A stretch of 64,000 nucleotides of DNA from Margaritispora aquatica. Its lineage: Eukaryota; Ascomycota; Leotiomycetes; Helotiales; Discinellaceae. Positions 36,195-47,150 of the stretch are shown here, in pieces. Positions within the stretch are counted from its first letter, which is position 1, and each line of letters begins with the position of its first letter. Position numbers and translations under genes: made by a program. Location: contig VJWN01000010.1 in the NCBI GenBank assembly GCA_007644065.1, forward strand, positions 1,673,105 to 1,737,104. Reading direction: 5' to 3'. A model generated the notes under the pieces. The model saw nothing but the letters and a program-made list of their open reading frames with translations. It was not told the DNA's origin and made no database searches.

Positions 36195-38719
36195 ATGGCG
36201 GACACAATGACTGAACCCTTCTTCAAGGGCAGTACGGGGAGGAATACAAGAGGACTGCTTCGATTGACAATTCTTTCCTTGATTGCCGCTGCAGCAATTG
36301 CATCAAGATTGTTCAGTGTCATTAGTACGTTTCCTCTTTGCTCTTCGAGGCTTTTGGAGTCTTTGGAGGACTCTAATGCCTGAGAATTAGTTCTTGTGCA
36401 TCTGCTAATAGTTGACAATAGGATTTGAGAGTATTATTCATGAGTGTTAGTACCCTCCCCTCCATCAGCACATTACACCCCTCTGAACCTCCCCAGAGAA
36501 CAATTGAACTAATCACCCATCAGTTGATCCTTGGTTCAATTTCAGAGCAACAAAGTATCTAGTACAGCATGGATTCTACGACTTTTGGGATTGGTTCGAT
36601 GACCGGACGTGGCATCCTCTCGGTCGAGTTACTGGAGGGACTTTATACCCTGGATTGATGGTAACCAGTGGTGCCATCTATCATGCTCTCCGAGCTCTTA
36701 CATTACCTGTTGATATTCGGAATATTTGTGTTCTTTTGGCACCTGGATTCTCCGGTCTTACCGCATACGCAACATACCTCTTCACGAACGAGATGTCCAC
36801 ATCTCCATCCGCTGGACTGCTCGCTGCTATTTTCATGGGCATTGCACCTGGTTACATCTCGAGATCGGTTGCTGGCAGCTATGATAACGAGGCTATTGCC
36901 ATTTTCTTATTGGTCTTTACGTTCTACTTGTGGATCAAGGCTCTGAAGCTTGGTTCGGCTTTCTGGGGAGCTCTTTGCGCCCTGTTTTATGGCTACATGG
37001 TTTCCGCTTGGGGTGGATATGTCTTCATCACCAACTTGATTCCGCTCCATGTATTTGTTCTAGTATGCATGGGTCGATTTGGCCCAAGAGTGTACGTGAG
37101 TTACTGCAGTTGGTATGCTCTCGGCACGTTGGCAAGCATGCAAATTCCGTTTGTTGGATTCTTGCCAATCCGCAGTAGTGAACATATGTCTGCACTGGGT
37201 AAGTGAAAACATTTTCACTGAAATATCTTGGCTAATTCAATCAGGTGTTTTCGGTCTGCTCCAATTAGTTGGATTTGTCGAGTTCGTCCGATCAGGCGTG
37301 CCAAGCAAACAATTCGCTACTCTTCTCAGAGGCTTTGTTTTTGCTGTTTTCATTATCGCCTTGAGTGGTTTAGTCCTCCTTACTGTAACCGGAGTCATCG
37401 CTCCGTGGACTGGTCGCTTTTATTCGCTCTGGGATACTGGATACGCTAAAATCCATATTCCAATCATTGCGTCCGTGTCAGAACATCAACCTACTGCTTG
37501 GCCAGCCTTTTTCTTCGATTTGAACCTTCTCATCTGGCTTTTCCCAGCTGGAGTCTATCTTTGCTTCCAGAAGCTGAATGATGAGCAGGTGTTCGTTGTG
37601 GTTTACTCTATCCTGGCCAGTTATTTCTCTGGTGTCATGGTTCGTCTTATGCTTACCTTGACTCCCATTGTCTGCGTCTCAGCAGCCTTGGCTTTGTCCA
37701 GCATTCTCGACACATATTTGACCATGAAATCGCCTACGGAGCCTGATGAGTCTGGACCAGACGGCACTCCAGTCGTAACCAAGAAGTCAGCCAAGCAAGA
37801 CGGATTACGCTCTATGCGCCAACCACTTATCGGTATCTACACCACCTTTTCTAAGGCTTCCGTTGTTAGTGCCTTGACTTCATATCTATTGATATTCGTT
37901 CTTCACTGCACCTGGGTTACATCCAATGCATACTCTTCGCCTTCTGTTGTCTTGGCAAGCAGAATGCCTGATGGAAGCCAGCATATCATTGATGATTACC
38001 GTGAGGCATATCAATGGCTTCGCCAGAATACTGCTGAGGATGCCAAGATCATGTCCTGGTGGGATTATGGATACCAGATCGGTGGTATGGCTGACAGACC
38101 AACTCTCGTTGATAACAACACTTGGAACAATACTCATATTGCGACCGTTGGTAAGGCAATGAGCTCCCGCGAGGAAGTCAGCTACCCTATCATGCGCCAG
38201 CATGAAGTTGATTACGTTCTTGTTGTATTTGGCGCTCTACTCGGCTATTCCGGTGATGACATCAACAAGTTCTTGTGGATGGTTAGAATTGCTGAAGGCA
38301 TCTGGCCCGATGAGGTCAAGGAACGTGATTTCTTCACTGAGCGTGGAGAGTACAGAGTGGATGATGGTGCCACTGAGACGATGAAGAACAGCTTGATGTA
38401 GGTCTCCTTCCACCTTTATCTTTGATGCAGTCTCTAATAGTTTCCCAGGTACAAGATGTCTTACTATAACTACCACAACCTCTTCCCACCTGGACAAGCC
38501 CAAGATCGTGTTCGAGGTGTCAAGCTTCCAGAGGTTGGCCCTGTCCTCAACACCGTGGAGGAGGCATTCACCAGCGAGAACTGGATCATCCGTATTTACA
38601 AAGTCAAGGACCTTGACAACGTTGGAAGAGACCACGCTTCCGCTGCATCATTTGATCGCGGCAACAAGAAGAAGAAGGTGGCGAAGAGGAGAGGACCAAA
38701 AGTTTTGAGGGTAGAATAA
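36195..38719 (+). CDS. stt3: Oligosaccharyltransferase catalytic subunit STT3
   Basis: There are five exons: 36195-36324, 36422-36445 (a 24-nt microexon), 36524-37198, 37245-38397 and 38449-38719, giving 750 residues. The enzyme moves the lipid-linked glycan to Asn in NxS/T sequons in the ER lumen. Catalytic and family motifs are all intact. FESIIHEFDPWFNFR (the DxD-like metal-binding motif) forms across two introns. [12 protein letters not shown], the [10 protein letters not shown] loop and the [10 protein letters not shown] signature (about residue 500), which reads the sequon +2 residue, follow. Around a dozen hydrophobic segments fill the first 430 residues, and the tail is basic ([12 protein letters not shown]). 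The start [10 protein letters not shown] precedes the first membrane helix. All five exons keep frame and family similarity, so the model is secure. Loss is normally lethal in fungi. Confidence 0.97.
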
Positions 38720-39921
38720 GGAAAGACATTATCAAAAAAGTAAGGGAGGTTGGCTCTTGTATCATATCTCGGTTGCGTATAAAAAGTTGCAGCGAGAAAA
38801 ACTATGGACTTCATAGAAATGTACTTATGACTAAGCCTGCGGCATCCAGTGAGGCTCGTTGAAAATTTTGATTTAATGCTTTTGGTGAATCGTCTGCCTG
38901 CTTGGCAAAGCTCCTATCTTCCATACTGTTCTTTGGTGCTTGTCTTGATGGTAGTGGTCTAGGAGCCTCCAACCAACGTTTTTTGAATAATAGCTTGAAA
39001 TTGCTGAGACTGCCACTATGCAATATCATGACATAGGGAGAGGAAGGCATCGCATGTTCCTTTTTTCCCATTCAACTCTTTCATTGGCTTCTTGAAAGGG
39101 GCATCTTTGATGATCTTTGATTAGAATTGTCAATGCAAGCAATACGTTCCTTAGTGCAGTAATTGTGAAATGAATGTCACTGCTCAATATGTTTAAACAA
39201 TCCGCTTAGAAGGATGCGATATGTCCTTCAAATGGTAAAATAGGAATGTTTAGCAGTTGTTTTAGGACACCGAGCGTTTGTGCAGATATGAACTGGACGA
39301 GCATAGGGTTGTGGTCTCGGTCTTAGCATAGTATGCATTCTCCCGCGTCCTATTAAAATTTAATTTGTTAGCATATGTCTTTATGGGGCACACGTTGGAA
39401 GCCTCAGCACCTGTTCAGATATATATATATATATATATCTGAACTTCAATAATCGCTTTGCATATCCGGAAGGACTGTTTCGAGAATTACGTGTTACCTG
39501 ACAATATCTGTGATAAACCAAATCCTGCAGAGCTGAAGACGCAGGTAGTAATGGCTATGCCTTTAAGCAGATAAAGTATGCATTCGGTAAAGAGCATGGG
39601 AACTCCTATACTTTGTCTATTTGCTCTACTCTGTAATTCACATTGAGAAGGTGGCCATGTGCTCCTTCCTTCCAACTAGATTCTTGCAAGCATCATTTCA
39701 ACACTAGAAATCTAGATTAATACTCAATCTCTAGTAAATCAGTAAACCAGTAAACCAAGCACTGAAGGATGATTTAGTGAATTCGGCTTCAAATTCAAGT
39801 TTAGTCTTTGGGACCGGAGAGTTTTAACGCCGACTCGCGTAAAATGTTAACAGTGTGAGCTGCCATTCCATTGTGATTTTCTGCGCCATTGAAATTCCAC
39901 ATTCTTGCAAACAACATCAAA
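38720..39921. other. Intergenic stretch with an AT palindrome
   Basis: It is the 3' side of STT3 and the promoter side of the next gene. Apart from the palindrome at 39413-39444, no structured element or gene is seen. Confidence 0.6.
39413..39444. repeat. 32-bp perfect palindrome with (AT)n core
   Basis: GTTCAG, then an uninterrupted AT alternation, then CTGAAC. The whole 32 bases equal their own reverse complement, so the 6-bp non-AT arms extend a microsatellite into a perfect cruciform-capable element. Confidence 0.95.
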
Positions 39922-42900
39922 ATGTCTATTCCATTGCTTGGTGTGGATTGCCCGCTGACGGGGATCAGCTACAAACCTCCTACAAAGGAGCATTCAAAGG
40001 AGGAGGACGATAGCGAGCTGCTCTACAGGCAGATCAATCCATACGGTTCGCCCTACCTAACGCGCTCCAATGGCCGACTTGTCTTCGCTCGAGACATTAA
40101 ACCTGAAAACCGGAGAAAGGCAAAGCGGGTCACATTCGACCTATTGGGTGAGGCGTTTGGGGTGAAGGCAAGAATCTCTCGCAAGCGGTCGAAATCTGTG
40201 GACGAAGCTTCGCAGACCGTTCTGAGCCCAGTTATTGTCGACGGTGTTGCATTTGCTCCGCAAAATCTGCAAGTCCCTCACACCGCGCCTCTTCCTCAAC
40301 AAGGCTTCCCATCACCATTACTTCCAGTACCCTCAGGACCTTTAATCTACTCGCCGCATCCTCCATATGCAGCATTTGGGCCATTGGTATCTGGACCGAC
40401 AACAACTGGACTGCAACGACTACAACATCTTGAGACTGGTCTCAAGACAATGGGAGAAGTTATTAAGGAGCAGTCTGCACATATTGCAGAAATAGCCACT
40501 GCGATAGCTGTGGTCAAGCATGTCTGCGCAAGTTGTGGACGATTGAGGTCGAGGCGGTACCACATGAAGAATCCAATCACTCCTGGCGTAGCCCCGAAGC
40601 CAGATTTTTGTGGGAACTGTCAGAGAGATGCGAGTTCTAGCAGTTCTGAGCATGAGCTTGAGGATGTTAGAAAAAAGCAAAAAGCCAAGAGCGCTGCTAA
40701 GAGCAAGAGGAAGGAGGAGACCGACGATGAGAGCTTAACTGATTCTGGAGAATCTTCGTCTGAATCACCACCATCAAAGTCAAAAGCCAAAAAGAGAATA
40801 GGAGAGGTTAATTTTAAGAATGTAAGCTGGCTTTTTGCAGCTCTCAAGTTTCTGGAACCAAGCACTAACACAACTGTTCAGAAATCAAAGGGCAGAGCTT
40901 CCAGACAGTCGAAAGACACACGAGTAACTTCATATTTGAAGGGACATCGACGACACCGATCAAAGGCTCGATATAAGCCTAGGCATCAGGATGGCACTAC
41001 TCCAAAGGACTCCTCCAAGTCAAGAGCTCGCAAGATTCGAGATTTGTCTGAGTCTTTGGGGCAATTACACCAGGAAACTACTGGAGAAGATACCGAAGAC
41101 ACTCCTGCAAGACTGTCGAAGATCCGAATCAGCAACTACAGCCGTGACCAAGACCCTTCTTCCGTGGCACTTCATCCAAGAGATGATCTTGTACCCGTGT
41201 TCAACTTGCTCTGTAATGATAATGATGCGAGCAAAAACCGACCAGTATCCTTCATAAGAAAGTCATCGATTCCTTATCAACAGCACGAAAATGAGTCACA
41301 TCAATCAAAGAAGAATTCGCTGAATCATGAGACTTTTGACACCAGCCATTCCTCCACATTCTCACCTTCAGATTCCACCACCCATGCAGATAAGGAGCGA
41401 AATGCGCGTCTGTCTTCTCGAGACTCACGTTCTCAAAAGAGGCCATCAACTCAATGTGAAAGAGAAGTGGATGACGAAATCACCTGCGAGAGTGATTCCT
41501 CTACCCTGGCTCAAGTAGGCATGCATCATAGACAATCTGCGGGCGAGAGCAAGGTTCCACACTTGTCTCGTTCAAAGACATCACCTGCTTTTGTTACATC
41601 TAGACCTACCAAGAAGTCCCCTTCTGCTACAAGCCATCGCTACAGTTCGAGGGCAGCTATGGCTGAGGGTGTTGCCAATAAGGGCAGTATGTCTCGTGAT
41701 TATTACATGCAAGATGGAAGTTCTAGAACCACTCAGTCATCAGATCATTCTCGCTCAGACTGCTCAGAGGACATCCTTCGCCGCTTCGACGCATTGAAAG
41801 GCTCCCCTTTGAGTATTGTGAAGGATGGTCCTTCAGAGAGGCGGTACGAAGACTATGAATCGAAGGAGCCAAGTAAGAGTCGGTCTTCCAAAGTACAAAA
41901 TACCAACCGCTCAGCGCGTGCGGGCCATTCTCACTCGGGTGGAACAAAGGGTGAGAATCATGAAGAGAAGTCAAGACATAAGAATCGCCCAGCAGAAGAT
42001 GGTTACGGTGAATTCGAGTCACACTTAGAGCATGCCAATAATGGCGGAGACTGGGATACACACGGCTCTGGAGGCTATCAGCAGCCTACTGTTTGTTCTG
42101 AAAACTCCAGGCGACCAACCACCAAAGCAGCTGCAACTTCTGGTAACTGGGACAGAGATGATGACATGAAATCTTCTACAAATCTCAGAGCTTCTCAACA
42201 AGAAGAAAGCTTGATTAGTGGAGCAGGATCTTCTGTATCGTCAGGATATGCCAGATCTCAAGACCAGGGAAGACCTAAAAGTACCTCACCCTTCAATGCT
42301 GCCAACTCATCGTTCCAAGTACCTCCTATCGATCTGAATAAGCACTTGAAGAGCACGAAGAAGTCTAGCAATGTTAGTCCTGCATCTACAAACCAGCGTG
42401 TTTTTGAGCAGGCTTGGGGCGTGAAGCCGCCACCTACACATCAATTTACGAAAGCAGAGGCCGCAGATTACTATAAGCAGGATTGGGAGACTGGAGGTGA
42501 GGCTTTTGAAAGCAAGTGTCGGCCAAAGACACCTGAACCTGCTTCAAGGTTCCACACATCCGACGCAGCAAAGTACCAACGCGGAGATCGGTCTGCTAAA
42601 AAGCCACCCAAGAAGAACGGCAAGGCAAATCACTCAGCTCCACGACCCTACGCACAAGACAACGAGCCATCTCGATCTATAGTCTCAGACGCTTCATCCT
42701 GGCCTGCTCTCCCGATGCCGCCTTCTCCTCCTGCGCCACATGTTGCATTCGCAAGTTTGCAGCTCTCTCCCCCAACTCGACGCCACTTCGACCCCAACGC
42801 CTACGAGCCCACGCTTTCTAAGCCACCATCCACGGTCTGGGAGTCAAGCGAAGACCAGAATGCTAGCGGCTCAAACCATGGCTCTCGATCGCGTAGCCCC

Positions 42901-43143
42901 ACCAGCGGAAAGAAGACCCTCGCGCGTCCTCGAAGCAGGGCCTCTCGTTCGCAATCTTCTATCTCAAGGGGAGATGAGGCGGCAAACAAGGACGTTGACA
43001 AGGTGGGAAACGAGTCAGAGGCTACGATTGATGTCCCGCGGTCACCTGCGTTCTTCCTGAATAATGACCTCGGTCATGAGCACTATGTTTACCAAGGCCG
43101 ACCGCCACCTCCTAGAAATGGGGGAGGTGGTGGTTGGGCTTAG
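39922..43143 (+). CDS. Unknown Ser/Arg-rich, largely disordered protein with CxxC...CxxC knuckle
   Basis: I do not recognise this family. The ATG at 39922 (MSIPLLGVDC) is chosen over an in-frame one 33 bases upstream because it has an AAA-rich fungal context. A likely intron, 40822-40881, has a GTAAGC donor, CACTAAC branch and TTCAG acceptor. It is exactly 60 nt and contains no stop, so the frame stays open with or without splicing (1053 or 1073 residues). The conserved-looking part is the first 235 residues: an N-terminal segment with PYGSPYLTRSNGRLVFARDIKPENRRKAKRV (about 45-75), a Pro-rich stretch, a short helix, and a zinc-knuckle-like pair CASC (C202, C205) and CGNC (C230, C233). The remainder is low-complexity Ser, Arg, Lys and acidic sequence with many RS and SR pairs, ending in a glycine run. 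A nuclear or RNA-linked role is only a guess from composition. Confidence 0.8.
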   Translation: MSIPLLGVDCPLTGISYKPPTKEHSKEEDDSELLYRQINPYGSPYLTRSNGRLVFARDIKPENRRKAKRVTFDLLGEAFGVKARISRKRSKSVDEASQTVLSPVIVDGVAFAPQNLQVPHTAPLPQQGFPSPLLPVPSGPLIYSPHPPYAAFGPLVSGPTTTGLQRLQHLETGLKTMGEVIKEQSAHIAEIATAIAVVKHVCASCGRLRSRRYHMKNPITPGVAPKPDFCGNCQRDASSSSSEHELEDVRKKQKAKSAAKSKRKEETDDESLTDSGESSSESPPSKSKAKKRIGEVNFKNVSWLFAALKFLEPSTNTTVQKSKGRASRQSKDTRVTSYLKGHRRHRSKARYKPRHQDGTTPKDSSKSRARKIRDLSESLGQLHQETTGEDTEDTPARLSKIRISNYSRDQDPSSVALHPRDDLVPVFNLLCNDNDASKNRPVSFIRKSSIPYQQHENESHQSKKNSLNHETFDTSHSSTFSPSDSTTHADKERNARLSSRDSRSQKRPSTQCEREVDDEITCESDSSTLAQVGMHHRQSAGESKVPHLSRSKTSPAFVTSRPTKKSPSATSHRYSSRAAMAEGVANKGSMSRDYYMQDGSSRTTQSSDHSRSDCSEDILRRFDALKGSPLSIVKDGPSERRYEDYESKEPSKSRSSKVQNTNRSARAGHSHSGGTKGENHEEKSRHKNRPAEDGYGEFESHLEHANNGGDWDTHGSGGYQQPTVCSENSRRPTTKAAATSGNWDRDDDMKSSTNLRASQQEESLISGAGSSVSSGYARSQDQGRPKSTSPFNAANSSFQVPPIDLNKHLKSTKKSSNVSPASTNQRVFEQAWGVKPPPTHQFTKAEAADYYKQDWETGGEAFESKCRPKTPEPASRFHTSDAAKYQRGDRSAKKPPKKNGKANHSAPRPYAQDNEPSRSIVSDASSWPALPMPPSPPAPHVAFASLQLSPPTRRHFDPNAYEPTLSKPPSTVWESSEDQNASGSNHGSRSRSPTSGKKTLARPRSRASRSQSSISRGDEAANKDVDKVGNESEATIDVPRSPAFFLNNDLGHEHYVYQGRPPPPRNGGGGGWA

Positions 43144-43927
43144 ATTGGTCCTGAAGGTGTGGGTAGCTGTGGAGAGAGAAATGGTGTAAGGACAGTGTTT
43201 AACATGTATGGAGTATTTGGTGGTGGCGCTACTGGTGAATTTTCGTCGGAGAGATGTTGTTGTTGATCATAGAACTGACGCCGCTGGGCATTGCCGCGGG
43301 GGTACTGGTGTACGAGTAGATAGAGAGATGCAAGTGGTGTGTGACGGGGGAGAGGCGGGTATTGAGAGTTGAGAAGTAAGAAAGCTGTAAGGATAGTGTG
43401 TTGGAAATACTCAATATACCAAGTAAACTGTAATGAGTCTCAGCATCGGGAGAGAGAAATGAAGAGGAAGGAGAAAGAACTGAACGTGACACCTTGTGCA
43501 TGTTGGATCTATCGTTTGGGTTTATCTCTAGAATCGAGAATTGAAGACTTGATACAGTGGATCGGAGAGGAAGGTAGATGCTCGTCGGTATCCCTCGCAC
43601 CTCTTGAATCTCTTGAAGAAAAAAAAATCACTTCACAAACTTAACATCCATTTATCATATCTCATCTTGATCTTGGGAAATATTGTACAGAACACTCCCT
43701 CTCTAGCCCCAAGTACCCATTTCAAAACTCAAGCTAATACAAAACCCACCTCAAGCCCAACCACGAGACTGAAACAAGTAACTCCACCGATATCGAAGCT
43801 TCCTTGCTCTTCCTCTGCAAAGCTGATATCCACCAAGGACGCAATTACTTCTACTTGTACGTCTATCATTCACAGCCCATATCTCGAGCTCCTTTCCGTC
43901 ACCGTCACCCTCTCCGTCATCGTTCTT
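43144..43927. other. Convergent 3' region
   Basis: Two genes end here facing each other. It must carry both polyadenylation regions. The open frames seen lack support. No repeat was noted. Confidence 0.6.
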
Positions 43928-46096
43928 TTAATCTCCTTTGGCATTACCCCTGGAGGACTGCGTATTATACAGACTCTCATTGACGCTCTTCAGCAAGTCC
44001 GGCCGCTCATTGTGAATATAGCCTACGTAGCCACCTGAGACCCTAAGGCCAGTCTTTTCTTGACGCTCTCGTCTCTCTTTCCTTTTTTGTTGCTTGGACG
44101 AATGGAACGAGGCTGCAAATCTTGGTTTAAGTCCGGGTACAATTCCTGATGGATAGTGATGCGAGTACTGGCTAGTCATAGCACGTGGACCGGTGGGGAT
44201 ATAGATTTGAGGGGTAGGCGCAGGAGCAGAATTAGGTTGTGGATCCGAACGATGCGGTTGAATTGGTTGTGTCCAACGTGTTTGTGCAACTTGAGTATTT
44301 GCTGAGGGATCTATATTGACCGTGCGGCTTCTCAAGTTCAGTTTTCTAGAAAAGGGATACTCGACATCTGCTTCTTTGTGGATCGTGTTGGAGGCAGGAA
44401 TACCGCTTGCTGCCGCCGTGCGAGTTTCGTGTAGCCTGGTTTCATGGTGAAGACTGTTGATTTCTGCAAGCATTTTTTTCAAGGGGGCGGAATACTGGAT
44501 GCGAGGGTCGTTAGAGAACTCGAACTGAGAGTTGGTCGGTTGATTCTGTGCTGAGATTGGTGCTGGTTCTGGCCGAGGTGTATATGGTGCGGCCTCTTGT
44601 CTCGAACGCTTGGCATTTAAGCGAGGGTATACATACTTCGCCGCATCGAACGGTGCCTCGATATAAGTGGCTTGATATTCATCGGATGGAGATCGCCCTC
44701 TCTTTAGCGTACGAAGTATCTGGTCGTTGTTGGGTATACTTGAGAGGGTGCTTGGTTCTGCTTGATTATCTTGCAGATACACTGCTTGACCAGGAGGAGA
44801 CAAGCTATAGATATCTCGAGAATGCCTCAGAACAGGTGGTGGTACCCCATTAGCTGTTGTAGGTCGAGATTTTGGAAGTGCTAGAATATGTGGATGTTGT
44901 TGGAACATTAGGCTGGATTGTATCTTTGGAATTGGTTGAACGGTATCCAGAGGAGGTTGAGAGACATCTAGAAGAGGCTTAATGGCATCTGGACCAGGCT
45001 GAATGGCATTTAAAGGAGATTGATATAATGCTTGTGCTGCTTCAGCTGATGTTATCCACTGTAACGGCACGAAATCAAGGTCTAACGAGGCTTCTCTCTT
45101 GAATGACACAGTATCATTGAGTTCCTCATTTACACTCTTGCTTGGATGCAACACAACAGCATCAGTTCCTGTGGCTTGTGATTCTCCTTGAAAGAGTGGA
45201 GGTGATTTTGCACCTAGAAGTCGAATATTAGCAGCTGCTCTGCGTGCTTTTTTAGACAATTTCTTTCGACCCAGCAGCAGTGACTGTTCTTCACCAACCT
45301 CGACCTTGAAGAAACCTTCAGAATTTTCAGTAACAACAAAGCGACGTTTTCGCGCCTTCTTTATCAGATTCTCCAATCTTGCGCCACGGCCAAGCAAAGA
45401 TGCCTCATCTATTCGAGCTTGCAATTGCTCCACTGGTTCGAGAGGTATGCGCTTCAATGGCTTCCCACCAACATGATCTGTGACCAATGCAGTGACCTTG
45501 AGAATCTCCTGCCGTGCAAGAGCGAAGAGCTCCTGGTGATCTGTGACTTCTGGGTATTGTTGTCGCAATCTCCACCAGCAGAGCTGTCTGAGGTCCAAGT
45601 GAGTAACAGCATATAACCAAAGTCTATGAATCTGCTCATTCGTGAGATTGATGGGCGGAACGAATCGTTTTCTCTTGACGCTGCTAATCCAAGCGGCGAT
45701 ATTCTCAAACTGGTACTCGATCGTATGCCCGGCGTTGCGTCTTATTAAAACGCTAGGCATTTGTGAGATGTAGGGCGCTATATCTGTGTCGGCATCCACG
45801 CTATTAGGCTCGTATTCGATCTCAACAGATAATTGTGCGCGACGATCTTGAAGATTAAGGTCCTCAATTGCTGCGCTGATTCCTGCATCTGCCTCTACAT
45901 AAACGTCATCGTCGTCATCATAATCATCATTGTAGTCCTCGTGCTCCTTTTTTATCTCGTCCTCCGATTCTGCGGTCAGATCGATTGCATTTCCGGCATT
46001 GTCGCCTGGCGCGGTGGTCTTATCCATTTGCGGGGCTCCTTCGCTGAGCTTGCGGAAGAGCATATCCATTATATCTCCTTCGGTGAAAGCCTCCAT
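43928..46096 (-). CDS. Unknown acidic/basic nuclear-type protein with SUMO-interaction-like motif
   Basis: This is a 722-residue single-exon gene of no family known to me. The ATG at 46096 lies just after a tandem 16-bp repeat. The N-terminus holds AIDLTAESEDE (about residues 37-47), which fits a SUMO-interacting motif with an acidic flank, followed by an Asp/Glu-rich run (about 50-70). A region that looks folded spans about 110-290: WISSVKRKRFVPPINLT, LWLYAVTHLDLRQLCWWRLR, then two basic stretches (KKARKRRFVV and GRKKLSKKARRAAANIR). Beyond about residue 300 the sequence is mostly Pro, Ser and Gln. It ends with a nuclear-signal-like KQQKRKERRERQEKTG. Composition suggests a nuclear protein; no enzymatic motif is seen. 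Confidence 0.8.
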   Translation of the reverse strand: MEAFTEGDIMDMLFRKLSEGAPQMDKTTAPGDNAGNAIDLTAESEDEIKKEHEDYNDDYDDDDDVYVEADAGISAAIEDLNLQDRRAQLSVEIEYEPNSVDADTDIAPYISQMPSVLIRRNAGHTIEYQFENIAAWISSVKRKRFVPPINLTNEQIHRLWLYAVTHLDLRQLCWWRLRQQYPEVTDHQELFALARQEILKVTALVTDHVGGKPLKRIPLEPVEQLQARIDEASLLGRGARLENLIKKARKRRFVVTENSEGFFKVEVGEEQSLLLGRKKLSKKARRAAANIRLLGAKSPPLFQGESQATGTDAVVLHPSKSVNEELNDTVSFKREASLDLDFVPLQWITSAEAAQALYQSPLNAIQPGPDAIKPLLDVSQPPLDTVQPIPKIQSSLMFQQHPHILALPKSRPTTANGVPPPVLRHSRDIYSLSPPGQAVYLQDNQAEPSTLSSIPNNDQILRTLKRGRSPSDEYQATYIEAPFDAAKYVYPRLNAKRSRQEAAPYTPRPEPAPISAQNQPTNSQFEFSNDPRIQYSAPLKKMLAEINSLHHETRLHETRTAAASGIPASNTIHKEADVEYPFSRKLNLRSRTVNIDPSANTQVAQTRWTQPIQPHRSDPQPNSAPAPTPQIYIPTGPRAMTSQYSHHYPSGIVPGLKPRFAASFHSSKQQKRKERRERQEKTGLRVSGGYVGYIHNERPDLLKSVNESLYNTQSSRGNAKGD

Positions 46097-46128
46097 ATTG
46101 TCGTGTAGTTCGATTGTCGTGTAGTTCG
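46097..46128. repeat. 16-bp tandem duplication at the start codon
   Basis: ATTGTCGTGTAGTTCG occurs twice, perfectly and head to tail, directly upstream (minus sense) of the ATG of the 722-residue gene. Confidence 0.95.
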
Positions 46129-47150
46129 ATGAAGTTGTAACGCAATGTGGACTTCTGACTTGATCCGCGAAATGAATACGGGAGGAGACTTTGGGAAGGG
46201 ACTTCTAAGCGAGTTGATGGAGGAAGTTGCTGTCACGTGCAGGAAGTGGATGCTTGAAGATAGAAGGTGCAGGTCATAGCAGGCGACGTAGATAGTAAGA
46301 GCAGTAGATAAGCTAAGTTACGTTAGATTTAGGAATTGTGTGCTGTGGACGGAACTCGGGAACGGTGTGCGAGGAGTATCAGGATACAAAGCTAATTCGC
46401 CCCTTGATTTCGAAATGACATTTACATTAGTCCTGCAGCTCCCGAGAACGTGATCTGATAGCCAGAAAAGAAAGATATGAAGGTTTTGGAGAATTGAAAG
46501 TGAAGTATCTTGACTAATATGTACAGGAAATCCTTCATTTCTTGTCCAACATACAGTTTTCTCATTGTCTCCTGGGAGGGCTCAAGATTTCGAAAATTGC
46601 GAAAATTGCCTGGTGCACCACATTTGCACGGCAAACAGGCTTTGCTTCACATAACGTAATAGATCTAGATCGGAAAACAAGTTAGCATAAGTCAGCGACT
46701 AATTTTGGGGATCTACCTACCCAAAGCATCGAGTAGATGGGTGTTCAAATGTAAGTCGACTGGTACCTAAATGAAGCAACAAGGGAACGACAAGATCGAA
46801 AGAGATGAAGATTTGATATAATTATCCTATATTTTAGACAGAGAGAAGCTTTGATTCTTGAAGTTAACATTGAGAGGTGCAGGTACCCTTGAAGGCGCTG
46901 AACTAAGGAATAGAAATAAAGTAACGGGCTGCATGAGCAATGAAATTCAAATGTCTAACAAACACAATTATAGAAGAACAATCCCGTTTGCACCACCGAC
47001 AATCTAGGAAATCCAAGAAGAAGGATGCTCACTACAGCTTACAACAAGGGATTGATTTAATGTTTCTTTCAATTCTATTCTCTGTCTATATACATGCGTT
47101 TAGGGTATCGCCAACCCAGACTCTTCTAGCCCAGGATCTAAGTCTATCAT
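46129..47150. other. Intergenic stretch
   Basis: It is the promoter side of the 722-residue gene and the 3' side of the Old Yellow Enzyme gene. No gene, repeat or RNA is recognised. Confidence 0.6.

Noticed and set aside
43604..44038. Plus-strand open frame overlapping the 3' end of the 722-residue gene
   Set aside because: It is antisense to a much better supported gene and has no motif.
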